In this document: piece by piece, positions 18,241 to 26,254 of the stretch
How the letters are laid out: every line of letters starts with the position of its first letter
How positions within the stretch are numbered: the stretch's first letter is position 1
Assembly (NCBI RefSeq): GCF_039872765.1
Contig: NZ_JBDPZC010000018.1
Location: 1-63,187, forward strand
Source of the DNA: Roseateles_B flavus
GTDB lineage: Bacteria > Pseudomonadota > Gammaproteobacteria > Burkholderiales > Burkholderiaceae_C
Length of the DNA: 63,187 nucleotides
Reading direction: 5' to 3'
The notes under the pieces: model-generated
What the model saw: the letters and a program-made list of their open reading frames with translations, nothing else
Database searches by the model: none
Told to the model about the DNA's origin: nothing
Translations under genes and position numbers: made by a program

Positions 18241-18929
18241 GGCTTTCCTCCCTGCGCCAGGACGGGCTCACAGAACCGGACTGGCTGGGCAGCGCGCTCG
18301 GGGAGGCGCTGCGTTGTGTGTGCTTCGCTGGGACAGGCCTGCGGCAACGCCAAGGCCCTCTCCTGGAAGCCGGCCGATTCTTGCAAGCAGCCTGGCCATC
18401 GTCCGCAAGGAGATGCTTCTCAGGGAAACCAGTTGTTGCAGACAACAGGAGGCGTAACAGCAAAGAGGCTTGCCCCCCTGATCAGAGGGGCAAGTGCGGG
18501 GGGAAGTGCACGCTCAAGTCCTGAGCGGCTGAGCCTCGCCCACATGACTTCAGGAATCAATGACTTGATCGCGCTCGGCCAGTCTTGGCGCGGACAGGCC
18601 GGAAGCGGAGGCGCCTATGGGGACGGGCGGGCAGAGGCATTCGTCGGCGATTGCCAGTCGGGCAGAGATGTCGGATTGAGGCTGATCTGAGTCATTCGCG
18701 TTCGGCGGGCCGAGCGGTCGCTTCCGCTCGTCATCGGACACTGGGCCGTTGCTCGGATAGCGACGAGCCGTCGACAGGACACCGCTAGCCTGTGCGAACA
18801 TCAAACTGTTGCAGTCTGAAAGACGCAAACGGGAAATGGCCTGTGCAGACATGTGGAAATCGACACTTCGCGATTGCCAACTGGGACTGTTGCGGTCTGC
18901 ATGACACTAGAAGATTCAGGGGGACTGTC
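18241..18929. other. Intergenic region between vgrG and the AAA_13 gene; direct repeats
   Basis: No convincing gene appears in these 689 bp; the short frames on both strands look accidental. Near the right end a 14-bp direct repeat with one mismatch, ACTGTTGCxGTCTG, lies at 18805-18818 and 18886-18899. Each copy has GCCTGTGC nearby (18788 and 18839 areas). This is 30-125 bp before the AAA_13 start, a plausible place for an operator pair. Confidence 0.4.
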
Positions 18930-21182
18930 ATGCTGAAGGGCTTTCAGCGCATCAAGGGGCTAGGCGTATTCGCTGACTACACGCCGCCCGCGGGCACCGC
19001 CGAATTTGGAGTCAAGAACCTCATCTACGGATGGAACTACTCAGGCAAGACGACGCTGTCGCGGCTCGTCGCGATGTTGGAGTCGAAGGCCCTCAATCCA
19101 GAGCTTCCGCAGTGCACGTTCACGATCTCGACCGACGCGGGCAATGTCACAGAGGCGAACTTCAAATCGACGTCGCATGTCGTTCGCGTCTTCAACTCCG
19201 ACTTCATTGCTGACAACCTGAATTTTGCGGGCAGTCATTTCAAGCCGATTCTGCTACTCGGGTCGGAATCGGAAGCTGCACAGAAGGAGATCGAGCGATG
19301 CGAGGCGATGCACAAGCGAGCCGCCGATGGCGCTGCTGAGCAATCCAAGGAGGCTGCAGCGGCGACAAAAGCGTTGAGCGCAGCCAAGACAGCTACGTCA
19401 GCGACGATCAAGAAGACGATCGGCCTGGTGGCGGCGTTCGGCTCGACTCAGCTCGATGCCGAGCTTCGGATCGTCGGCCTCGGGTTAAAGGACTATGCCT
19501 TGGGCGCTGATGCCTTTGACGCCGACATCAAGTTGGCCCACGCTTCCGCCAAGGAGAGCCTTCCGGCTATCCCAGCGGTGGAGGTGAAGATGTCTTTGGC
19601 GGATTTGTCGAAGCGGGCTTCGACGCTGCTAACCAAGAAGCCCGACCTCGCAAACACGATCGCTCATCTCGTTGATAACCCACCCCTGGAGACATGGGTG
19701 CAGACGGGCCTGAACCTGCATCAAGGGAAAACGGCTTGCGAATTCTGCGGAGGCGATTTGGCCGCCGAACGCTTCAAGGCACTCAGTGAGCACTTCTCCA
19801 AGGATCTCGAGGACCACAAGCGAGCCTTAGAGCAGTTGGTTAAGGATGTGGCCGTTGCGAAGTTGACGGTCGCTGAGCGCAAGGAGGTGGAACTCAACGC
19901 GCAATTCAGGGAGCAGTTCGTCAAAGCCAATGCGGACGTTCAACAGACTATCGGCATTTACAACGCTGAACTCGAAGCGCTCAGCGCTAACCTGGATTCG
20001 AAGTTGGCCGCACCGTTCGTGGTCATTGACTACAACGCATCCGACGGCAAGGCAACGGAAGCCCTCGAGGCGGCGCTTGCGGCGCTGAATGCTGTCTTCA
20101 AGAGCCACAACGAGGTCAAAGACAACTTCCCTGCAGAAAAGGAAGCGGCAATCAGCAGATTGAAGCAGCATTTCGCCCATGAATTCATGGTGGCGCAGGA
20201 CTTGGATAGGTTCCAGGATGATCAAGCTCGGCGCGAGCGCCGTCGTCTTCGCTACGAGAGCTGCGCGGCAAAGCTGAGAACCGAGATTGACCGATTGAAA
20301 GCCGTCATTAGCCAAGCCCAGCTTGGGCGCGAGGAGATCAACAAGCGCATTGAGAGCCTGCTCGGCGGCGAGAGCGTCCAGATCGCGGTGGTCCCCACCC
20401 CGGAAGGCGAGCGGTTCCAACTTGTTCGACGTGACGGCAAGCCGGCGCGGCATCTGAGCGAAGGAGAGAAGACAGCCATCGCCTTCTCGTTCTTCCTGAC
20501 CAAGCTTCGGGAAATTAAGGAGTTCGACAAGGCCATCGTCTACATCGACGATCCGATCTCGAGCCTTGACAGCAACCACATCTTTCAAGTCGCCGCGATC
20601 ATCAAGGAGACGTTTTTCTACCAGCCCGCCCCCAACGCCCCGTGGACTACGCGTTGCAAGCAAGTCTTCTTCTCGACCCACAACTTTGAATTCTTCTCGC
20701 TCTTGCGCGAGCTCAAGCCGGAGGGAAAGGCCGGGGCGGCGCTCTACTTGGTCAAGCGAGTGGGGCCAAAGACGTCCGCTCTGTCGAACATGCCGGAGTC
20801 GATGCACCGATACGATTCGGAGTATCACTTCCTCTTTCATGTGCTCGATGACTTCCACAAGTCGGCCGACAAGACCGATTTGAAGGTGCTCATGCTGCTG
20901 CCTAACGCTGTGCGCAGGTTCGTCGAGCTCTACACGTATTCAAAGTATCCAGACCGCCGCATGTCCCCGGTCGACACCCGGGCCGAGCGCGTTTTCGGCG
21001 GCGAAAAGGCCAAGCGGATCTTGAAGACGCTGCACTATTTCAGCCACGCCAACAACATCGAGCGGATGTCGGAGAACAACGATCTCATGTGCGACATCGA
21101 GGCGGCCGTCGGCGACCTCATGGATCACCTTCAATCCTCAGATCCCGAGCATCTGGCGGCGCTTAGGGCAGCTGTTTTATAA
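18930..21182 (+). CDS. AAA_13/RloC-like ATPase, candidate anticodon nuclease
   Basis: 750 residues; ATG 18930 follows AGGGGG. An ABC/SMC-type ATPase is visible: Walker A YGWNYSGKTT (K40), signature LSEGEK at 509-514, Walker B IVYIDDP at 536-542, and H-loop STHN at 582-585. Coiled-coil segments surround a CxxC (C270, C273), resembling the zinc hook of RloC. Near the C-terminus LPNAVRRFVE gives R662-x3-E666, with H702 or H706 (HYFSH) downstream. That resembles the Arg-x3-Glu...His catalytic triad of PrrC/RloC tRNA anticodon nucleases. I infer a DNA-damage- or phage-triggered tRNA-cutting abortive-defence enzyme. A plain AAA_13 ATPase without nuclease activity is the alternative. Confidence 0.7.
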   Translation: MLKGFQRIKGLGVFADYTPPAGTAEFGVKNLIYGWNYSGKTTLSRLVAMLESKALNPELPQCTFTISTDAGNVTEANFKSTSHVVRVFNSDFIADNLNFAGSHFKPILLLGSESEAAQKEIERCEAMHKRAADGAAEQSKEAAAATKALSAAKTATSATIKKTIGLVAAFGSTQLDAELRIVGLGLKDYALGADAFDADIKLAHASAKESLPAIPAVEVKMSLADLSKRASTLLTKKPDLANTIAHLVDNPPLETWVQTGLNLHQGKTACEFCGGDLAAERFKALSEHFSKDLEDHKRALEQLVKDVAVAKLTVAERKEVELNAQFREQFVKANADVQQTIGIYNAELEALSANLDSKLAAPFVVIDYNASDGKATEALEAALAALNAVFKSHNEVKDNFPAEKEAAISRLKQHFAHEFMVAQDLDRFQDDQARRERRRLRYESCAAKLRTEIDRLKAVISQAQLGREEINKRIESLLGGESVQIAVVPTPEGERFQLVRRDGKPARHLSEGEKTAIAFSFFLTKLREIKEFDKAIVYIDDPISSLDSNHIFQVAAIIKETFFYQPAPNAPWTTRCKQVFFSTHNFEFFSLLRELKPEGKAGAALYLVKRVGPKTSALSNMPESMHRYDSEYHFLFHVLDDFHKSADKTDLKVLMLLPNAVRRFVELYTYSKYPDRRMSPVDTRAERVFGGEKAKRILKTLHYFSHANNIERMSENNDLMCDIEAAVGDLMDHLQSSDPEHLAALRAAVL

Positions 21183-21243
21183 GGCCCACCGGGACGCGGT
21201 ATCAGCGAACTGAGGTGGCAACTTTCACAATCAACGAACAGCA

Positions 21244-22272
21244 ATGGCAGAACTGGATGCAGAGAAGTTAAAGGAGAACGCGCTGACCTCGATCCGCCTT
21301 GGCATTGAGGACTTCCAGCGCGCCAAGCAGGCGAAGGAGCAGGGGGGCGATCCGGCCCGTGCGCTCTCAGCTGTGCGGAACCTCTTCGCAGGCATCCTGC
21401 TTCTGTTCAAGTACAAGATTGCGGTTTCGGTCGATGATCCTGACGATGCGCAGGCCCTGATCTTCAACCCTCCAGAGGTCTTGCCGCAAGCTGACGGCAA
21501 CGGTGGCGTCGAGTGGAAGCCTGTTGGGAAGTTCAGAAAGACGACCATCGATGTCGCGACCATCAAGAAGCGCTTCGAGGGGTTCGATATTGATGTCGAC
21601 TGGCAGGCCATCGAGAAGATGCAGGAGTGCCGCAATCACCTGGAGCACTTGCACCCGGCCAATACGCTGGGCGAGGTGGCGGGCTTCGTGGCCGACCTGT
21701 TCCCCGTGCTGCGCGAGTTCATTCAGACGCAACTGAACGAGCAGCCGGCCGAAGTACTGGCCAATGCATGGCCCGTCATGCTCGCGCACCACGAGTTCTT
21801 CACCAACACAATGGCGACATGCGCGGCTGCTTGGGACGACGCGGGCGTCCCTGAGTTGATGAAGCCGTGGCTAGATCAGTGTCAGTGCGAGAAATGCGGA
21901 TCTTCCCTGCTCCGTCCTAGCCAGGACGACATTGAGGACGGGGCCAGCGTTGAGAGCCAGGACAAGTCGTTCGATTACGTCTGCGTCGCTTGCGGCCACT
22001 CGGACCTGATAGCTCCGCTGATGATTAAGGCACTCAACGACGCCGACGACTATGACCCCCGCGATGGAGGCGAGCCCGGTGTCGAGGGCTGCAATGAGTG
22101 TGACCGATCTACCTTCCTCATCCATGAGCAGCATTGCCTTTGGTGCGGCGCTGAACTCGACTACAAGGAATGCTCAGTCTGTGAAGAATCGCTTGGGCAA
22201 GGTGACCAGTGGAACGGTGGCCTTTGCGGCTACCACGCACACGTCTTCGACAAGGTGATGCGAGACGACTAG
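21244..22272 (+). CDS. HEPN-like protein with multiple zinc-ribbon CxxC motifs
   Basis: 342 residues, 61 nt downstream of the RloC-like gene on the same strand. The N-terminal 165 residues are helical, with SIRLGIEDFQRAK...ALSAVRNLFAGILLLFKYK and ECRNHLEHLH. The latter gives R130-N-x3-H135, matching the HEPN RNase motif Rx4-6H. The C-terminal half has cysteine pairs at about C215/C218, C247/C250, C283/C286, C298/C301 and C310/C313, suggesting two or three zinc ribbons. I infer an RNA-cutting or RNA-binding partner of the upstream ATPase. The ribosome site is weak. Confidence 0.55.
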   Translation: MAELDAEKLKENALTSIRLGIEDFQRAKQAKEQGGDPARALSAVRNLFAGILLLFKYKIAVSVDDPDDAQALIFNPPEVLPQADGNGGVEWKPVGKFRKTTIDVATIKKRFEGFDIDVDWQAIEKMQECRNHLEHLHPANTLGEVAGFVADLFPVLREFIQTQLNEQPAEVLANAWPVMLAHHEFFTNTMATCAAAWDDAGVPELMKPWLDQCQCEKCGSSLLRPSQDDIEDGASVESQDKSFDYVCVACGHSDLIAPLMIKALNDADDYDPRDGGEPGVEGCNECDRSTFLIHEQHCLWCGAELDYKECSVCEESLGQGDQWNGGLCGYHAHVFDKVMRDD

Positions 22273-22569
22273 GTTCGCTCAAGAAGTCGAACCGACACAC
22301 CTGTCAGACTTGACGAGAACGCTGCGCAATTCCATCGAGGTCGATGACCGCTTGGTACCAATCAGCGTGAATACGCTCGCCGGCGGCCACCGGCTGCTCC
22401 CGCTGCCTTGCTGCCTTCCATCAACGAGCGGCAGGTTCAGGCTGAATGCCGACCTCCCGCAGGCTAGTGTTGGCGGGCAGCTACCGACCCAATGCCGCCA
22501 GCAAGTTGCATGATTTGACTTTCCGTAGCAGTCATGCGCGTACGAGGAGGCTGGGACAGCCGAACGGGA
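22273..22569. other. Convergent intergenic region, nothing recognised
   Basis: These 297 bp separate the plus-strand HEPN-like gene from the minus-strand NYN gene. I see no open frame with coding character, no clear terminator hairpin with a T-tract, and no repeat. Confidence 0.4.
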
Positions 22570-23289
22570 CTACTTCAGCTTGATGTGCAAGTGATTGAAG
22601 CCCGCAGCATCAGTGGTCTCCTTGACTTCCAAGTAGTGGTGTTGCTTGCGCACCAGGTCGCTGAGCTTGCTAAAGCCGTAGTTCCGCGGATCAAAGGATG
22701 CGTGGTTTTTGCTGATGAAGGCGCCTACGGCTGAGAGCGACGACCAGCCCGTGTCACGCTGTGTCTCTTTCACGGCGTGCGACAGCAGACCATGCAGGGC
22801 CGGAACGTCTTTCACCTGTACAGACAACCCAGGTTCTACGCCCGAGGCAGGTTGTTTCAACACCTCAACGAAGACGAACTTATCGCAAGCCGCGATGAAA
22901 GCGTCTGGAGTCTTACGTTCCCCGAACCCATAAACGACCTTGCCGGCCTCCCGCAGGCGAGTGGCAAGTCGAGTGAAATCGCTGTCGCTGCTGACGAGAC
23001 AGAAGCCATCTACATTGCCTCCGTACAACAAGTCCATGGCGTCGATGATGCAGGCGCTGTCCGTGCTGTTCTTGCCCTTGGTGTATGCGAACTGCTGCAT
23101 CGGTTGGATTGCATGGCGGTGGAGGTGATCCTTCCAAGCCACCAGGTTTTGCGTAGTCCAGTCACCGTAGGCGCGCTTCACGGTCGCGCCCCCGTACTTC
23201 GCGACCTCTTCCAGCAGCTCCTTGATAACCGCTGCGCTGGCGTTGTCCGCGTCGATGAGTACCGCGAGCCGAAGTGCGTCTTGTGCCAT
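22570..23289 (-). CDS. NYN-domain RNase with C-terminal LOTUS/OST-HTH domain
   Basis: 239 residues from ATG 23289, preceded by AGGAAACAGGAC. The N-terminal NYN (PIN-like) nuclease domain shows AVLIDADNA, YGDWTTQNL, KNSTDSACIIDAMDLLYGG and FCLVSSDSDFTRLATRLREAG, with the expected catalytic aspartates. The C-terminal 75 residues (LHGLLSHAVKETQRDTGW...SFDPRNYGFSKLSDLVRK) are a LOTUS/OST-HTH domain, which binds RNA in other proteins. I infer a metal-dependent RNA nuclease. The frame extends upstream, but the ATG with a ribosome site is preferred. Confidence 0.8.
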   Translation of the reverse strand: MAQDALRLAVLIDADNASAAVIKELLEEVAKYGGATVKRAYGDWTTQNLVAWKDHLHRHAIQPMQQFAYTKGKNSTDSACIIDAMDLLYGGNVDGFCLVSSDSDFTRLATRLREAGKVVYGFGERKTPDAFIAACDKFVFVEVLKQPASGVEPGLSVQVKDVPALHGLLSHAVKETQRDTGWSSLSAVGAFISKNHASFDPRNYGFSKLSDLVRKQHHYLEVKETTDAAGFNHLHIKLK

Positions 23290-23543
23290 TGTCCTGTTTC
23301 CTTTTTCCGACAGCCTACCCGATAGCCGCCGCAAGCAAACGACCGGTTGTGGCCGACAGCGGACCCTGGCGGTGGGCTGGTTGAGTGGCAGCCAACGCTG
23401 CAGAGCCACCATTCGGCCAGGACCGTTCGGCGGTCAGGGCTTGCAAGCGCGCCGTTCAATCCTAGCCGGCGCCCGCAGTCAAGTGGACCGAGCTCATCGC
23501 CGCCGTCGCTTCCCGCCGCTCCGGGTAGTCATGCTGAGGCAAG

Positions 23544-24293
23544 TTAGGCTGAGCCATCTCGCCTGCCATTGCCGGCGAATTCTTTCGGATTCGGACTGCC
23601 GCTCCGATTTGCCAAGTGCCTGTATCCGCTGGCGGCCATTTCCCGTGCAAGTGCGCGGGGTTTGGCCACCTCTTGGGATGTCAGAGCATCTGTCCTGGTT
23701 CGGGCCTCATGAAGGGCTAGTCCGGAATTCACGATCATCCAAGCCTGCGCATCTGTGACCTTGTGCTTTGCGCCATAGTTCATGAGGTCCAGTAGGCGAA
23801 GGCTCTGGAGGAAGAACATCGGCTTGTTCCTATGGGCCTTGGGCTCCGGCGCACCAATCTCCTGAAGGTAGGTGCGTTGCCTCTTCGTCAGAAGCGATTT
23901 GGCGTTGCGAAGTTGCGCTTCCAGTGCGGCCACGTCCTTGGTCGTCGCGGACAGGTCGAAGCGGATGACGACTTGCCCACGTGAGAGTCGCGGCTTGGGC
24001 TTGCGAGGCTGATCTTGCTGCCAAGACCAGCTCGTGACCGCCGCATCGCTAAAGCTGGGCTTTGGGGCATGGCCGTATGCAGACTTGTAGTGCTTGAAGC
24101 GCTTCAAGCCGAACTCGTTCGCGACCGCTTGTTGAGCCGTCGCGTCATCGCCTGCCGCTGTGCATTGCTTGGCGAAGTCGGGATTGCGGCGCAGGAATTC
24201 CCATGCCCATCGCTTGAAGGTCCACTTCTCGTAGCCTTTGTACTCTTGTACGTCGATTCCCGTGGGGCGGTTCTTTGTGGTTGCTGTGCTCAT
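23544..24293 (-). CDS. DUF6499-like predicted transcriptional regulator
   Basis: About 249 residues from ATG 24293 (a TTG at 24299 is possible). The N-terminal YEKWTFKRWAWEFLRRNPDFAKQC resembles the WAWEFLRRNPDY signature of small regulators found in integrative elements. The middle part is Lys/Pro-rich. A later segment, IRFDLSATTKDVAALEAQLRNAKSLLTKRQRTYL, is helical. It is the last protein gene before tRNA-Ser, on the same strand as the tRNA. Function is inferred from resemblance only. Confidence 0.5.
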   Translation of the reverse strand: MSTATTKNRPTGIDVQEYKGYEKWTFKRWAWEFLRRNPDFAKQCTAAGDDATAQQAVANEFGLKRFKHYKSAYGHAPKPSFSDAAVTSWSWQQDQPRKPKPRLSRGQVVIRFDLSATTKDVAALEAQLRNAKSLLTKRQRTYLQEIGAPEPKAHRNKPMFFLQSLRLLDLMNYGAKHKVTDAQAWMIVNSGLALHEARTRTDALTSQEVAKPRALAREMAASGYRHLANRSGSPNPKEFAGNGRRDGSA

Positions 24294-24460
24294 CCTCAAA
24301 GACTAACAACGCCAATGAGGTCTGAGCCAACGCGCGTGCCGCTGGCGCATGCCAGTGCAGTCTTTTGTGGCCTTGGTCACAAACTTGACGCTCAACGCAA
24401 CCCAAAGATGCTCACCGCATCTCAAGCTCAGTTGTGGGTTGATTTGTGGGTAGAAATGAA

Positions 24461-24483
24461 AAAAGCCGCTAGAAGCGGCTTTT
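24461..24483 (-). terminator. Rho-independent terminator of tRNA-Ser
   Basis: A 10-bp stem (24461-24470 with 24474-24483, loop AGA) is followed on the minus strand by six T residues. It lies about 13 nt beyond the encoded CCA end of the tRNA, as expected for its terminator. A T-run on the plus side is shorter. Confidence 0.75.
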
Positions 24484-24495
24484 CATGGGGTGTAG

Positions 24496-24586
24496 TGGCG
24501 GAGAGAGCGGGATTCGAACCCGCGGTGGGCTGTTAACCCACACACGCTTTCCAGGCGTGCGACTTAAACCACTCATCCATCTCTCC
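24496..24586 (-). tRNA. tRNA-Ser (GGA anticodon)
   Basis: 91 nt including an encoded CCA (complement TGG at 24496-24498). The acceptor GGAGAGA pairs with TCTCTCC. The T-loop is GGTTCGAATCC and the anticodon loop is CTGGAAA, giving GGA. A long variable arm (GTGTGGGTTAACAGCCCAC region) is typical of serine tRNA. Its 3' end faces the accessory region, making it a likely integration site. Confidence 0.95.
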
Positions 24587-24692
24587 GAAGCCCGCCATCA
24601 TAGCGCAGTTTTTTGGGCCGCCAGGAAACTTCGGTAAATTTTTGAATATTTTCTGCGGAGGCTTCCCGCGGGGCCGGCGGCCGGGGCGGAGT

Positions 24693-25604
24693 TCAGGCCT
24701 TGCCGCCCTTGATCAGGGCCATCGCCGTGCCGATCAGGCCGGAGACCTCGCCCATGTTGTTGGGCACGATCATGGTGTTGTTCTTCTGGGCCAGCTGGGC
24801 ATAGGCCTCGACCGCCTTCTCGGCCACCTTCAGCTGCACGGCCTGCTCGCCGCCGGGGGACTGGATGGCCGCTGCGATCTGGCGGATGGCCTCGGCGCTG
24901 GCGCCGGCCACGGCCAGGATGGCGGCGGCCTCGCCCTCGGCCTTGTTGATCTCGGCCTGCTTCTCGCCTTCGGAGCGGGCGATGGAGGCTTCGCGCTCGC
25001 CGGTGGCGATGTTGATCTGCTCCTGGCGGCGGCCTTCCGAGGCGGCGATCAGGGCACGCTTGTCACGCTCGGCGGTGATCTGGGCCTGCATGGCGCGCAG
25101 GATCTCGGCCGGCGGGGTCAGGTCCTTGATCTCGTAGCGCAGCACCTTGACGCCCCAGTTGAGTGCGGCCTCGTCCAGGGCCTGCACCACGGCACTGTTG
25201 ATGATCTCGCGCTCCTCGAAGGTCTTGTCCAGCTCCATGCGGCCGATCACCGAACGCAGCGTGGTCTGCGCCAGCTGGGTGATGGCGATGATGTAGTTGC
25301 TGGAGCCGTAGCTCGCACGCATGGGGTCGGTGACCTGGAAGTACAGGATGCCGTCCACCGTCAGCTGGGTGTTGTCCTTGGTGATGCAGATCTGGCTGGG
25401 CACGTCCAGCGGGATCTCCTTCAGCGAGTGGCGGTAGGCCAGGCGGTCCACGAAGGGCACCAGAAAGCTCAGACCCGGGGTGAGGGTGGCGTGGTACTTG
25501 CCCAGGCGCTCGACCACCCAGGCGTTCTGCTGGGGCACGACCTTGACGGACTGGATGACGAAGATGGCTGCGGCGATGAGGATCACCAGCGCGATGAGTT
25601 CCAT
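24693..25604 (-). CDS. qmcA: SPFH/stomatin-like membrane protein (QmcA family)
   Basis: 303 residues. One N-terminal transmembrane helix (LIALVILIAAAIFVIQSV) is followed by an SPFH/Band-7 domain (VVPQQNAWVVERLGKYHATLTPGLSFLVPFVD; SQICITKDNTQLTVDGILYFQV). A long Glu/Ala-rich coiled coil (about 195-260) follows. Such proteins form large rings in the inner membrane linked to protease control and membrane domains. It is downstream of an NfeD-like gene with a 48-nt gap, the usual partner arrangement. Confidence 0.9.
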   Translation of the reverse strand: MELIALVILIAAAIFVIQSVKVVPQQNAWVVERLGKYHATLTPGLSFLVPFVDRLAYRHSLKEIPLDVPSQICITKDNTQLTVDGILYFQVTDPMRASYGSSNYIIAITQLAQTTLRSVIGRMELDKTFEEREIINSAVVQALDEAALNWGVKVLRYEIKDLTPPAEILRAMQAQITAERDKRALIAASEGRRQEQINIATGEREASIARSEGEKQAEINKAEGEAAAILAVAGASAEAIRQIAAAIQSPGGEQAVQLKVAEKAVEAYAQLAQKNNTMIVPNNMGEVSGLIGTAMALIKGGKA

Positions 25605-25652
25605 GAATCCTCCTTGGGGTTCTTGATGAATGGAGCGGGGCAGGGCAGGGCT

Positions 25653-26090
25653 TCAGGCGTCCAGCAGCAGTGTGCTGCCGTCGACGCCGCGGATGGTGTG
25701 CACGCCGGACTGCGGTGTGGCGCTGCCGGCGTAGCGGGCCTGCCAGCTGGCGCCGCGGTAGCGCACGGTGGCATGGCCGCCGGGCTGCCAGGCGTCCACC
25801 TGCACCTGCTGGCCGATGTCCAGCAGCACGTCCGGGTTGTGGCCTGCCGGGGCTTGCGGCTCTTGGCTGCGGCGCGCCAGCTGGCGGCGGTGCCACAGCG
25901 TGACGGCCAGGCCGCCCACGAGGGCTGCGGTGATCATCTGCCCCACGCTGGCCAGGCCGGCATGGGCCGAAAGGGCTGCGCAGGCCGTACCGATAGCCAG
26001 CATCAGCAGGTAGAAGGTGCCCGTGTAGAGCTCCGTGGCGACCAGGATGCCGGTGGCAATCCACCACCAGGTCGAAGCGTCGAATCCCAT
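25653..26090 (-). CDS. NfeD-family membrane protein
   Basis: 145 residues. Two to three transmembrane helices at the N-terminus (WWWIATGILVATELYTGTFYLLMLAIGTACAAL; MITAALVGGLAVTLW) precede a small OB-fold (IGQQVQVDAWQPGGHATVRYRGASWQARYAG). This is the short NfeD/YbbJ form. It is encoded directly ahead of the SPFH protein and probably works with it in the inner membrane. The decarboxylase gene is transcribed divergently from a 164-bp gap. Confidence 0.88.
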   Translation of the reverse strand: MGFDASTWWWIATGILVATELYTGTFYLLMLAIGTACAALSAHAGLASVGQMITAALVGGLAVTLWHRRQLARRSQEPQAPAGHNPDVLLDIGQQVQVDAWQPGGHATVRYRGASWQARYAGSATPQSGVHTIRGVDGSTLLLDA

Positions 26091-26254
26091 CTCGTCCTCC
26101 TTTATTTCATGATGTGAACTGAGTGTATCGCCCGGCTTTTGCCGGCTTGCCGTTCTGTTTGTGCGACAAAGCGAAATTGGATCTTGCGCTGTCAGCTGCT
26201 AGCCCTACACTTCGCGCCTTTGATTTTTCGCCCGTGTTCCCGGAGGGCCCTGAA

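Larger units (their letters stand above)
1..24495. other. Accessory region (putative genomic island) abutting tRNA-Ser
   Basis: This stretch holds a broken integrase, IS-like repeats, a phage-type primase/helicase, an orphan type VI cargo cluster, nuclease and anticodon-nuclease-like genes and many unknowns. It stops at the 3' end of a tRNA-Ser gene, a classic integration site. Core genes begin directly on the other side. Codon use is less GC-biased here (more TTG, GTT, AAT) than in the core genes at 30-60 kb. I found no second copy of the tRNA 3' end inside the window, so the far boundary, if there is one, lies to the left. That it is one island rather than several nested insertions is inference. 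Confidence 0.45.
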
